Of a DNA stretch of 64,000 bases, positions 26,961-39,067 are shown piece by piece. The translations under genes were made by a program, and so were the position numbers. Position 1 is the stretch's first letter; every line of letters begins with the position of its first letter. Where the stretch lies: positions 61,758 to 125,757 of the forward strand of contig JAREIK010018599.1 in the NCBI GenBank assembly GCA_029783825.1. Reading direction: 5' to 3'. Under the pieces are notes generated by a model. The model was given only the letters and a program-made list of their open reading frames with translations. It did no database searches and was not told the DNA's origin. This DNA comes from Sapria himalayana (taxonomy: Eukaryota > Streptophyta > Magnoliopsida > Malpighiales > Rafflesiaceae).

Positions 26961-28217
26961 GACAAACAGCTCTTTCCTTGATGAATAACCTCATACAAAC
27001 AATGCTCTTATATAACATGTTATTTTTATTAGGGGGACTCACAGGATGAATAACCTCTACATCACTCTCGAAGTGTACCTGTGTGTGCCAGGCATGCCTC
27101 AATGTGTAAGACATGATAATTTTTCCTCCAAAAAGCTATCAATAGAACAACTTATAAATTTATAATGTAGAGAACATTACACCTAGCAAATTACAAGCAA
27201 TATCACAAACATCATGCTCATCAATAAGATAGTTATATACAATATATATGTACATATATACTATAGTATATAGACAAATACACTACAGTATATATAGATG
27301 TCTTATGGCTATAGAACAGTAGGTATAGATATAAATATAGAATAGTAGGTAAAATATTATTTCATTTATATATCACAAAAAAGACACAAAACATCACTAT
27401 CAATATTAATAAGAAATGCGAATATTATTTAAATTTTTGAAAATATATCTAAAAATTCTTAGAGGAAACCCTGGAAGACAGGTCACGAGCTAGGCTTGGC
27501 ACAATTAAAGTTTCCACCCTGCCTTCCTACAACCAGAACTCTCTCCCAGACCCAAGGACTATAAGAAAGTTGCTCTACCCCACCACTCCCCTTTGTACCA
27601 TGCTCCCGTGCGGCTTTCCTAGGGGGGTTTTTTTCCTCTCTTTATGCTTGCACCAAAGATTTGATCGCTTAGCTTCAAAAAGCACAATTTTTACTATGAT
27701 TCAATTCAATCTTTGAATATTAAAATAAAAAATAAATAATAAATTAATGGAATCGAAATCCAATGCTTTACAATAATATTGTTGTACAACATATGATAAA
27801 AGAATATTGATGTTGTATTACAATGCTTTATAATAATATTAAAATAAGCATATGATAATATTTTAAAAACTTTCATTTATTAGTAATAATGTTTGATAAT
27901 ACTCAAAATTGAATTAGAATAAAAAAACAAAATGTTTTGATGCATTCTAAAGATATAGAAATGTATTCCATATATATTGATGATTTATATTTAATTTTAT
28001 TTATTACAAATTTTTTTTTTAAAATGTAACAAATTTTTTAATATGAATAAAATGTTATATTAAAATTCAATGAAGTTCAATGATGCTTGATATGTTTGAT
28101 AATATTCACGGATCAGTTTTTTTTCAATGAATTTAAATGAGCTTGGATATAAATCGATATTTTTTAACATTATTCCACATGTGTTCAATAATATATATAT
28201 ATCTACAATAGTAAACA

Positions 28218-28280
<63 letters not shown>

Positions 28281-28440
28281 TTGTATATAAAAATTATATA
28301 TTTACACATTAAAAACCAAAAGCTCGATACACTCATTCTTGAGATATATGTGAGACTCCTTGGAGGTTGCAAGTTCAATCTCTACAAGCTACTAAAAAAA
28401 TGTCAGGATATAAATCATGCCTCATTTAGTGATATTTGAT
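26961..28440. other. Mixed non-coding DNA between array 2 and the inverted satellite
   Basis: No gene recognised. A 13-bp direct repeat GATGAATAACCTC occurs at 26981 and 27045. A small TATATGTACATATA stretch is at about 27246-27290. A GC-richer island lies at about 27465-27640. AT-rich DNA follows, with a (TA)n tract at 28219-28274. The minus-strand frame at 26824-27114 starts in unique DNA and ends in array sequence; it matches nothing I know. Confidence 0.6.
28310..28395 (+). repeat. Possible tRNA-derived SINE-like fragment
   Basis: GGTTGCAAGTTCAATCTC at about 28363 resembles a degenerate RNA polymerase III B box, and AAAGCTCGATACACTC about 50 bp upstream loosely resembles an A box. Neither is a good match and no clear tail or target duplication was found, so this is a weak call. 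Confidence 0.25.
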
Positions 28441-31400
28441 TAAATAAAGTTTTATATAGTTATGCAAATATATTTAAATAGTTATACACATATAGTTAAA
28501 CATAATGTTGCATGTTGTATACATGCAAAATTAAATATAGTTACTTGTGGTTATACATATAGTTACACATATAGTTATACTTATATTTAACAAGTAGGTA
28601 TATATATTTTTTCATATAATTTTATATATTTATACATATAGTTATGTATAGGTATAGATATAGTAAAATACATTTTTATATACTAATATAACATTGTATA
28701 TTAAATATATGTTGTTAATTATATATTTAAATATAGTTATGTATAATATTTTTATAGTCACACATATAGTCAATAACATTTATTTATAGTTATATGTTCT
28801 TATACCTATAGTATATAGTTATAAAATAGAGTTATATATAGTTAAACATATAGTTATATATAAATATATTCATACAAGTAGTTATAAGTAGATATACATA
28901 AATGTATACAATGTTATAAACAAATATATAGATTCACATATATGTATATATGGTGTTGCATACATAGTTACACATATTGTAATATTTAATTATATAGTGT
29001 TACATAGTAATACAAATATTTATAATAGTATACACATGTATTAAACATAATGTGGTATGTTGTTATACAATGTAATTATAAATATAGTTACAAATATAGA
29101 ATACTTATATTTATACAGTGTAGGTATATATATTTTTTCATATATTTTTATATTTGTATACTTATAGTTATATCTAGGTATAGATATGGTAAAATACATT
29201 TTTATATATTAATATAAAAAATGTATATTAAATATGTTTAATAATTATATTTTTAAATATAGTTATGTATAATGTTTTTTAGTTATAAATGTTGTCAATG
29301 ACAATTATTTATAGTTATATGTTTTTATAACATAATATATATAGTTAAAATAAAGTTATATATAGTTAAAGATATAGTTATATATAGATATATTCATACA
29401 AGTAGTTATAAGTAGGTATACATAAATGTATGCAAAGTTATAAACAAATATATAGATAAACATATATGTATATATATATATGTATACATACAAATATAGT
29501 TATATTTAATTATATAGAGTGTTACATAGTATTACAAATATTTTATATAGTTATACACATGTAGTTAAGTATAATGTTGTATGTTGTTATACAAGTAATA
29601 ATAAATATAGTTACATGTGATTATACATATAGTTACACATATAGTTATACTTATATTTAACATGTGGGTATATATATTTTTATATAATTTTATATGTATA
29701 CATATAGTTATATATACATATAGTTATATAGATATATGGATATATATATAATATATATGTATACATATATTATCTATATATAGATATGAAAAATACATTT
29801 TTATATACTAATATAAAAAAAATGGTATATTAAAATATGGTGGTAATTTAATTTTAAAATATAGTTATGTATAATTTTTTAAGTTTTACATGTAGTTATA
29901 TATTCTTATACATATAGTATATATAGTTAAAAATAAGAGTTTTATATTGTTAAACATATAGTTATATATAGATAATTCATACAAGTAGTTATACGTAGGT
30001 ATACATAAATGTATGCAAAGTTATAAACAAATAAATAGATATAAATATATTTTATATATATGCCTACACAGTTATAAAAATAGTTATATTTAATTATATT
30101 GAGTGTTACATAGTAATACAAATATATATATATATATATAGTTATACACATGTAGTTAAAATAATGTTGTATGTTGTTATACATGTAATTATAAATATAA
30201 TTACATGTGGTTATACATATAGTCAAGTCAAATATTTATAGTTATATGTTTTTATACCTATAGTATATATAGTTTAGAGTTATATATAGTTAAATATATA
30301 GTTATATATAGATATATTCATACAAGTATTTATAAGTAGTTATACATAAATATATACAAAGTTATAAACAAAAATATAGATTTTCATATATGTATATATA
30401 TATGTTACATAGTTACAAATATAGTTATATTTAATTATATAAAGTGTTACATAGTATTACAAATATTTATATATAGTTATACACATTTAGTCAAATATAA
30501 TGCTGTATGTTGTTATACATGTAATTATAAATATAGTTACATGTGATTATATAAATAGTTACACATATACTTATACTTGTATTTGTACATGTAGGTATAT
30601 ATCTTTTTTCATATAATTGTATATATGTATACATATAGTTATCTAGAGGTATAGATATGGTAGAATACATTTTTATATTCTAATATATATAAATGTATAT
30701 TAAATATATGTTGTTGATTATATTTTTAAAATATAGTTCTGTATACTATTTTTATTTATATACATGTAGTCAAAGACAATTATTTATATTTATATGTTCT
30801 TAAAACTATAGTATATATAGTTAAAAATAGAGTTTTATAAACTTAAAAATATAGTTATATATATATTCATACAAGTAGTTATATGTAGTTTTACATATAT
30901 GTATGCAAAGTTATAAACAAATATATAGATATAGATATATGTTTATATATATGTCTACATAGTTACAATATAGTTATATTTAATTATAAAGTGTGTTACA
31001 TAGTAATACAAATATTTATTTATAGTTATACACACGTAGTTAAACATAATGTTTTATATTATTATACATGTAATTATAAATTTAATTACATGTGGTTATA
31101 CACATAATTACACACATAGATATGCTTATATTTATACATGTAGGTATATATATTTTTCATATAATTGCATATATTTATACATATAGTTTTCTAAAGGTAT
31201 AAATATGGTAAAAAACATTTTTATATACTAATATATAAAAATGTATATTAAATAAATGTTGTTTATTATATTTTTAAATATAGTTATGTATAATGTTTTT
31301 ATTGTTATACATGTAGTCAAAGAGAATTTTTTATAGTTATATGTTCTTATGCCTATAGTATATATATAGTTAAAAATACAGTTATATATAGTTAAACATA

Positions 31401-31886
31401 TAGTATATATAGATATATTCATACATGTAGTTATAAGTTGTTATATATAAACATATACAAAGTTATAAACAAATATATAGATTTACATTTTTTATCCATA
31501 TATGTATACATAGTTACAAATATAGTTATATTAATTTTATAGTATTATATAGTTATTATACATATATATATATAGTTATACACATATAGTTAAACATAAT
31601 GTTGTATGTAGTTATACATGTAATTATAAATATAGTTACATGTGATTATACATATAGTAACACATATAGTTATACTTATATTTATACATGTAGGTATATA
31701 TATTATTTATGTAATTTTATATATTTATACATATAGTTATGTATAGGTATACATATAGTAAAATACATTTTTATAAACTAATATATAAAATATATATTAA
31801 ATATATGTTGTTAATTATATATTTAAATATATTTATGTATACTATTTTTATAGTTATACATATAGTCAAAGACAAATATTTATCAT
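28440..31886 (-). repeat. 545-bp AT-rich satellite array, - orientation
   Basis: The landmark GTAGGTATATATAT (variants) occurs at about 28594, 29120, 29664, 30591, 31140 and 31690. Spacings are 526, 544, 927, 549 and 550 bp, so the unit is about 545 bp and one spacing holds an additional, internally deleted unit. Other conserved unit parts are TATAGTTATGTATAGGTATA and ACAAGTAGTTATAAGTAG. It is the reverse complement of the satellite at 13546-15175. No genes. Confidence 0.9.
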
Positions 31887-31901
31887 TATATGTTCTTATA
31901 C

Positions 31902-32800
31902 ATTTGGGATCCAATGGCAAAAAGACAAAATGGAAAACAAATAAGTTAGGCTTACAATAGATAAGAGCAAAGTAAATGCGGTCTTGTATTTTAGTCATGT
32001 AGTATATAAATATACATATAATTTGAATCCCACTAGAAACAGATGATGTCATCCACATAACAAAACAAACTCAATCAAAATAGGCAAAACTTAGATCCAC
32101 ATCTAGATATCTCAACAAAGTTTCTCTCATGAGGCTAACATTTTTTATAACTTGCTGGCAATGTTATTGGAAAGCCAATCAAGACCCTCGTAGAGGCCCT
32201 CGCCTGAGGTAGCACAGGATATCTGAATATACCAATGGCATTGGTGAAGAGAGTGAAGTCCTAGCTTGCCAGTAATTTAAGCAACATTCATCTCATTGGG
32301 AAGATCTTGCATATTGGGATACACCAGCAAAACTATATCTCGAAGCTCATACTCGTTTAGCATCCTTTGCAACTCATCTCTAGCTTCAACAACTCGAACT
32401 TTTTCATTGATGTCCACCACAATCTAAGACCTTGGGTATTTTGGAAGTAATGTCTCTAAAGAGGGCGAATCTTGTCTTGACCCCCAACATCCCACATAGT
32501 GAAACTCATGTTTTTGTATTTGACAGTCTCTACATTGAAGCCAATAATAGGAATTGTGGTGATAATTTCACCAAGCTTCAACTTATATAGAATGGCAGTC
32601 CTACCGGCAGCATCAAGACCAACAAATAAAATCCTCATCTCTTGTTGGCAAACAACCTGCTGAACAGCTTTGTGAATGTAACCCTATTTCTTTCACTAAA
32701 TCTCAATCCCTTTGTTGTATGGTAGTAAAGGGATCTGATGAGAGAAATAAACATAATTGATGACCTCAAGAGATGGTCACCAAAGAGGGAGATCAGCCTC
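31902..32800 (-). mobile_element. Retrocopy of an ARF mRNA inserted in satellite
   Basis: The insert interrupts a satellite unit. TATATGTTCTTATAC at 31887-31901 and TATATCTTTTTATAC at 32801-32815 match in 13 of 15 positions and look like an old target duplication. Inside are the full intronless ARF coding region and flanking sequence that reads as 5' UTR (32688-32800) and 3' UTR (31902-32144) on the minus strand. No poly(A) remnant is obvious at the 3' side, so the tail may have been lost. LINE reverse transcriptase is the usual source of such copies. Confidence 0.75.
32145..32687 (-). pseudogene. Processed ARF1-type small GTPase pseudogene
   Basis: ARF1 GTPases recruit COPI and other coats at the Golgi. 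The intact family protein is 181 residues; this copy spans 543 bp and reads throughout as ARF. Visible are [30 protein letters not shown] (P loop, the Lys of GKT changed to Arg), [24 protein letters not shown] (switch II intact), [30 protein letters not shown] and [20 protein letters not shown] with the stop at 32145. Damage includes the start ATG changed to ATA with a one-base loss just after it, a further one-base deletion before MRIL, Trp to TAG after IRPL, a frameshift after NTQGL, NKQD changed to NMQD and an internal TAA. No introns remain, as expected for a processed copy. Confidence 0.93.
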
Positions 32801-32815
32801 TATATCTTTTTATAC

Positions 32816-33330
32816 CTATAGTATATATAGTTAAAAATAGAGCTATATATAGTTAAACCTATAGTTTATATATAGATATATTCATACAAGTAGTTATAAG
32901 TAGATATACATAATTGTATACAAAGTTATAAACAAATATATAGATTTAATTATATGAATACATATATATATACATAGTTACAAATATAGTTATATTTAAT
33001 TATATAGAGTATTACATTGCTATACAAATATTTATATATAGTTATACTTATATAGTTATAAATATGTATGTAGTTAAAGATATATTTATATATATAATTT
33101 TTATAATTATACATATAGTAAAATACATTTATATATAGTTATATATTATTATACATTTAGTATTTTTGTTAGAAATATAATTATATAGAATTATACATAT
33201 AGTTATAAATTATTTAATAGTTAAAAAAATAGTTATGTATCTATAAATATAATTATAAAAATAGTTTACATAATTATCATTATAGTTATAAATACTTTTA
33301 TATCTAATGGCATATGATAATATAATTATA
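32816..33330 (-). repeat. 545-bp satellite, - orientation, continuing after the ARF retrocopy
   Basis: The unit interrupted at 31886 resumes here with TATAGTATATATAGTTAAAA and ACAAGTAGTTATAAGTAG. It fades beyond about 33050 into less regular TATAGTTATA motifs. Confidence 0.75.
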
Positions 33331-34129
33331 CAAGTGTTTTGAAATAATATTTGTGTTTAAAATATTTTTATAAATGTTACATATATAGAATTATATATAT
33401 TTAACACTTTTATAATATTATATAGTATACTTATCACATTATATAAAATGTATAAATATTATATATTTTAATTAAAATTAATATGTTATATAAAATTTTA
33501 CAAAAAATGTATAAACATTTATAATGTTATATAATTGTTATATAAAAAATTACATAAATGGATAATTTTATGTAAATGATGTATAGATATTTATAACATT
33601 AATACATATGTATAAATATTTATATATAACATTAAATGTACATATAAACATATCATTGTTTATATATAATGTAACATGTGTATATACATTAAAATATAGG
33701 TATTTACACATAATGTCATAAGATTATATATATGTATAAAAGTTTATATATAATGTTATCTATTTATAATATTTTTGGAGACAAAAAAATAGAACCCATA
33801 AACATAAAGTTTGTTTTTTCTTAAATTATAGAAGCAGAAAACATTAAGCATAATTTTTTTTGTTAAGTTAGAAAGCAGAAAACAATATGGAAATATTTAG
33901 TATTTGAAATCCATAAAACCCTAAAAAATTTAAGATTAAAAGAACAAAGTTTACACTGACCATTTATTGTTTCATTAAAGGGTGTAGAGTCAAAATCATA
34001 TAAGTGATATGAAAATAGAAGAAAAAAAGAAGAAAAATTGGTGGAAAATTAATAAAAATCAAACCTGAATATTCTTTAAAAATCAAACTCTTCTTGAGGT
34101 AATATTGTCTAAATATAACTATTTGTGTA
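33331..34129. other. AT-rich DNA without recognisable genes
   Basis: About 33331-33780 is nearly pure A and T with ATGTTATATAAA-like motifs. 33780-34129 is less repetitive, A-rich DNA with AGAAGCAGAAAACATTAAGC and a near repeat of it about 60 bp later (AGAAAGCAGAAAACAATATG). I see no coding potential. Confidence 0.6.
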
Positions 34130-34630
34130 TCAATTAACAACACGTATTTAAAATACAGTTTTATATATTAGAATAAAAATTGTATTTTAGTATATCCATA
34201 CCTATACATAACTATATGTATAAATATATGAAATCATATGCAAAAATATATATACATACATGTAAAAATATAAGTTTAACCATATGTGTAACTATATGTA
34301 TAACCATATGTAACTAAATTTATAATTATATGTATAAAAACATACAACATAATGTTTAACTATATGTGTATAACTATATATAAATATTTCTATAACAATA
34401 AAAAACTCTATATAAATTTATATAACTTTTTTTTAATTATGTTTACATATATGTATACATATATGTAAATCTATATAATTATTTATAACTTTTTATACAT
34501 TTATTTATATTTACTTATAACTACTTGCATGCATATATCTATATATAATTATATGTTAAACTAAATGTAACTATTTATAACTACATTTACTATATGTATC
34601 CTAACATATAATTATATATGGGATAATACT
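34130..34630 (+). repeat. 545-bp satellite, + orientation, partial unit
   Basis: Motifs ATACATAACTATATGTATAA, TATATATACATACATGTAAA and ACCATATGTAACTAAATTT reproduce the + orientation unit of 13546-15175. With the - orientation array ending near 33330, this makes an inverted arrangement of satellite. Confidence 0.75.
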
Positions 34631-34634
34631 ATTA

Positions 34635-34880
34635 TGTTGCACTAACTTGAAATATAACGGCTAAAGATATAATAATAACAATATGTAAGCACATAGCATG
34701 AGAGTGTCTGTTGATCAAGCTCATATATAGTATAATACAATTAAGGGTTGTACTCTTACATAATCCTAGCTCTTGGGCCTCAGGCTCAAATATGAACTTA
34801 TGTATAACAAAAAATATAATATTTGATAGGTTTGTACTGAAGAACTTTTATTATCTTTTATATAATTCTTAATTCTAACA
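34635..34880 (-). mobile_element. Possible solo LTR
   Basis: On the minus strand the segment starts TGTTAGAATTAAGAATTATA and ends AGTTAGTGCAACA, so it has the TG...CA ends and the TGTTAG start often seen in Copia LTRs. It is about 246 bp. The 5-bp flanks (TATTA and CTGCA) do not match, so either the boundary is wrong, the copy is rearranged or the call is false. Confidence 0.3.
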
Positions 34881-35215
34881 CTGCACTCTCTATGTGTCTC
34901 TCTCTATCCCTCTATAATTCATTAAGTCATTCTCTTCCTTTTTTTTCTTTATGTGTCACACACTCTCTCTTGTTATTTTTTTATGGCTCTTCTTTCTTGC
35001 TTGTTCTCTCTCTCCATCTCCCCTCTCTCTCCCTCCCTCTCTCCCTCCCTCTCTCCTCCCTCTCTCCCTTCACAATTTTTCTCCAACACTCTCTCCCTCC
35101 ATTTCTCTCCCTCTCTCACTCACTCTCCCCCCCTCATCTCCCCATTTCTCTACCCCTCTCTCTCCCCACCTTATCTCACTATATATCTCGCTCTTTCCCT
35201 CTCACCCTTCGAACA
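34881..35215 (+). repeat. CT-rich low-complexity tract
   Basis: About 330 bp of CTCTCTCCCTCC-type sequence upstream of the CACTA transposase gene. Open frames rich in Ser, Leu and Pro in all three plus frames follow from composition. It might be a leader or promoter-proximal pyrimidine tract of the element; this is inference only. Confidence 0.85.
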
Positions 35216-35504
35216 TTAAATGTCTTTTTTTAACTTCCTTTCTTGTGCATTATAGCATTTTGCACCCTTTATCTAGTATAACTGTGATATCTATTAATCT
35301 TTATCGTGCTAAAAATTATTTTATCTATTAATGTAGATTCTGCAAACGCATTGCCTCGATATTCACGATATTTAATTTTTAAATATTCATCTATAAGTAA
35401 TTTTATTTAATTATTCGTATAATTTGAAGTAATAGAATGTTTTATTCAAAATTATGATTGGGCATTATTTTTTTGTAAATAAATAGGGAAAATTGAGCTT
35501 AGAT

Positions 35505-38500
35505 CGTCAATGGATGTACTAAAGGGTTATTAATGGATTCTTGAATTAAGATTTTTGACTAGACTTGAAACGTTCATCAATTTTGCATGTAGTCAATGGA
35601 GATTAATGGATGACGAAAAAATTAAGTGTCCATGTAATTATCACAAGTGTTAGAATATTCCTTTTCATGATGCAAACACTATAAGATATCATTTGGCTAA
35701 ATATGGCTTTGTGCCAAATTATTTTGTTTGCATTTATCATGGGGAATATATAATGGCTCTGAATATTGACCAAAATGAGGGTAATGAATCATTTCCTTGT
35801 GGTGAAAAATCATCAAACACATATCATAGAATGATCACAGAAGCTATGGTGCTTACATCAATATAGATCACATGGATGAACCACCTAATCCTGAAGCTTA
35901 TAAATTTTATGAAATGGTTAAAGCTGTAGATAACATGTTATGGCCTGGTTGTAAAACAAATTTGAAATTATCACTCGTGGCTCGACTAGTGAGTATTAAG
36001 TCAGAAAATCATATGTCTGAGAAATTATTTGATCATGTGACAGAACTGTTGAAGGAGATTGTTTCGGATAATAATTTAATTACTAACAACATTTACAACA
36101 CTAAGAAGTTACTACGAGGAATGGTTCTACAAGTGGAAAATATTGATTGTTGTTTAAATGGATGCATGTTATATTGGGGCGGTGATAGTGATTTAATTTG
36201 CTGTAAGTTTTATGATCATCCTTGATTTAGGAAGGCACCTCGTGTTGTAGATACGTGACAAAAATTGAAGGTTGTCTTTAAAAAGATGTATTATTTTTTT
36301 TTAATTCCTCGATTACAGAGACTATATGCATCAAATGCTACAGCAAATGCTAAGAGGTGGCATTTTGAGCATGAGGTGGAAGAATGAGTAATGCATCATC
36401 CATCAAATTCACCTGCTTGGAAGCATTTTAATAATATACATCAAGATTTTCTAGTAGAAAGTTGAAAAGTGAGATTGGGTCTCTACACTGATGGATTTCA
36501 GCCATTTGAGTAATTTGGACAATATTATTCAACATGGCCAGTGATAGTGACACCTTATAACTTGCCTCCGTTGTTGTGTATGAAGGAGCAATATATGTTT
36601 TTGTCAATATTGGTTTCAGGGCCAACAAATCTGAAAGACATGATGGATGTTTTCTTAAAGCCTTTTATTGCAGAATTAAATAATTTATGGAATGTTTGCA
36701 TGAATACATATGATATCTCAAAGAAGCAAATTTTCATTATGCAGGCAGCCCTTATGTGGACGGTAAATGACTTTCCTGCATATTCAGTATTGTTTTGCTA
36801 GAGTACTATAAGACAATTCACATGCTCATATTGCATGACAAATTCTGATGCATTTACCTTCAAATTTAGTGGTAAACAGTCATGGTTTAATAACCATCGT
36901 AAGTTCTTACCTACTAATCATCCATTTCGAAGAAATAGAACTACATTTCAAAAAATAAAACTATGATGACAGTTGCACCAGCAGTTGGTTCAGGAGATGA
37001 TATTATGACAGATATTCATTATAACTTAGATGTAATACATATTGAAAAAAATGATTTTGATAATGTTTTCAACACTGTCCTTAATGTAGATGGAAAATCA
37101 AAAGACACTTTAAAATCAAGACGAGCTGAATGATTATTGTCGGCATCCTGAATTGAAATTGAATGAGGAAACAAAAAAACTTCCCAAAGCTTTCTACACA
37201 CTTGATAAGACAGCAAGACAGATATTATGTGAAAGGGTTAAAAATTTGAAATTCTCTAATGGATGTGTCAAATATGGGCAGATGCGTGGATATGAAGAAT
37301 TTTAAGTTATTTGGAATGAAAAGTCATGACTGTCATGTTTTTATGCAAAGATTAATACCAATTGTATTATGTGAATTACTTCCACTAAGTATTTGGGAGG
37401 TCCTTACAAAACATAGTTTGTTTTTCAAATAGCTAATTGCAACCACAATCAAAATAGATGACATGGCGAGGCTGGAGAATGATATTCCACTTATTATTTG
37501 TAAGCTTGAATGGATATTCTCACCCAGTTTTTTTGACTTGATGGAGCATTTGCCTGTCTTTTTGGCATATGAAGCAAAAATTGTTGGGCCAGTGCAATTC
37601 AGGTTGATACATCCTTTTGAGAGGTAAATACCTATAATTTGCTGTGTTTTATTTTTTCATACTTTAAGTAATATCGTAATTTAATCTAATTGAAACCTAA
37701 CATTATGGATATCGGTATCTTCGTAAGTTGAAATTGAATATTAGAAACAAGACAAAAGTTGAAGGTTTAATTTACAATGCATATTTAATAGAATAAGCAT
37801 CATTATTTGTTCTTATTATTTGGAGGATTATGTCAATACAAAGAATAGAAATGTGCCATAGAATTATGAAGTTCTTGTGATGGTAGAAGATGATTTTGTG
37901 GATAAACTATCTATTTTAAGCACTCTGGAAGAGCATTTGGAAGAGCAATGAAAAAATGTATGACAAATGAAGAGTACAAAGTAACCCATAGCTACATTTT
38001 ACTTAATTGTGAGGAGGTTTCACTATATATTGAGTATGTATACCCAAAATGGTTGTAGGTTTAATCATAGTTTAATTTTATCTTTAATAGGAATTATTAA
38101 AAATTGATATACATTTTTTTCTCTCTTTTTATATTTGTGTAGTATTTATGTTGAGCAGCTAAAATATAGGCATTCAGTAAATTCCATCAATGATGTCGAT
38201 CTCTGAAGCTCATGGGAAGGGTAAAGCTGGCCGATTATGACGTGATACATGTGTTTATTCAGTGTTTTTCAGTTTTGAATTATTTAATTTATTAGTATCT
38301 TTTACTTGTTAATATCATTTTTTTAATTTATGTCACAGGTAATTGAACCTCAAATGGAGATTCAAATATTTTTATTTAGAATCTAAGTAAAAGCCCGTTT
38401 AGATATGTGACAACCTACCGAGAGTATTTTGTTAATGGATATAAATTTCACACAATCGGGGATGATTCTTCTAAAACAACAATGAATAGTGGAGTATGCA

Positions 38501-39067
38501 TTAAAGGCTAAGGTTATAATGCAGATGAGATTAATTATTATGGTCAACTCAAAGAAGTTATTGAGTTGGAGTTTCCTTGACTCGAAAATAATAGGATTGT
38601 ATTATTTAAGTGCGAGTGGTTTGATCCCACATGAAATGTGGGCACAAAGATTCATTCAGATTATAAACTAGTAGATGTTAACCATAAACACAGATATAAT
38701 CGATATGAGTCATTTATTATGGCAGTTCAAGATGCTCAAGTATATTATTGTACACACATGTTTATCTCGTAATAAGAGAGATTGGTGGGCGATTTACAAA
38801 ATCAAAACTCGATCAAAATTTGAAGTACCAATATCACAACAAAGAAGTGCAGACTTAGAAATTACACCGGCATTCCAAGAAGATGACATAAATAATATTG
38901 AGCCTTTGAATGTAGATGAAGATCCAGAAAATTTATGTGACTCAACTGGTGGTACAAGTAAAATTGAAGATGATCAATTTATATCTAAAGATGAGTTCGA
39001 AATTCTATCGGAATTAGACAAAATATCAGAAGATCCATTGGAGGATGGCAGTGATTTCGATAATTAA
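35505..39067 (+). pseudogene. CACTA TNP2-like transposase gene remnant
   Basis: TNP2 proteins are the catalytic transposases of CACTA elements. Domains in order: Transpos_assoc (about 35570-35760: FINFACSQ, KIKCPCNYHKC, YHLAKYGFVPNYFV), a linker (35872-36225: WPGCKTNLKLSLVARLVSIK, CCLNGCMLYW), Transposase_21 (about 36230-37250: RLQRLYASNATANAKRWHFE, VRLGLYTDGFQPFE, WPVIVTPYNLPPLLCMKEQY, TVNDFPAYS, YNLDVIHIEKNDFDNV), DUF4218 (about 37280-38040: EWIFSPSFFDLMEHLPVF, IHPFER) and DUF4216 (about 38390-38790: YREYFVNGYKF, NSGVCIKG, VLFKCEWFDPT, KRDWWAIYKI). An intron begins after HPFER at about 37624 with a GTAAAT donor; a second is likely at about 38040-38145. Many stops and frameshifts are present. 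The acidic tail ends at 39067. Confidence 0.9.
38200..38274 (+). repeat. 75-bp piece identical to LINE 2 ORF1 inside the TNP2 gene
   Basis: 38206-38274 equals 40351-40419 base for base (69 bp, starting AAGCTCATGGGAAGGGTAAA), and the five bases before the single mismatch at 38205 also match. In LINE 2 this encodes the DUF4283 segment LMGRVKLADYDVIHVFIQCF. Here it sits at the DUF4218-side exon end, between LKYRHSVNSINDVD and intron-like DNA. It has no LINE ends, no tail and no target duplication. Confidence 0.9.

Noticed and set aside
19280..27114. Minus-strand open frames in array 2, including one starting in unique DNA at 27114
   Set aside because: All lie in or run into GATA repeats. The unique N-terminal part of the last one (about 50 residues) matches no family I know and has no support as a gene.
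28363..28382. Functional tRNA gene
   Set aside because: Only a weak B-box-like motif exists; no acceptor stem or anticodon arm can be folded around it.
32456..32638. Intact small GTPase gene
   Set aside because: The 60-residue frame is only the best-preserved part of an ARF pseudogene; stops and frameshifts lie on both sides.
34892..35331. Ser/Leu/Pro-rich frames in the CT tract
   Set aside because: All three plus-strand frames are open because of CTCTCC composition; no domain is visible.
35872..36225. Independent hypothetical gene
   Set aside because: The frame is one fragment of the TNP2 transposase, with matching domains before and after it.
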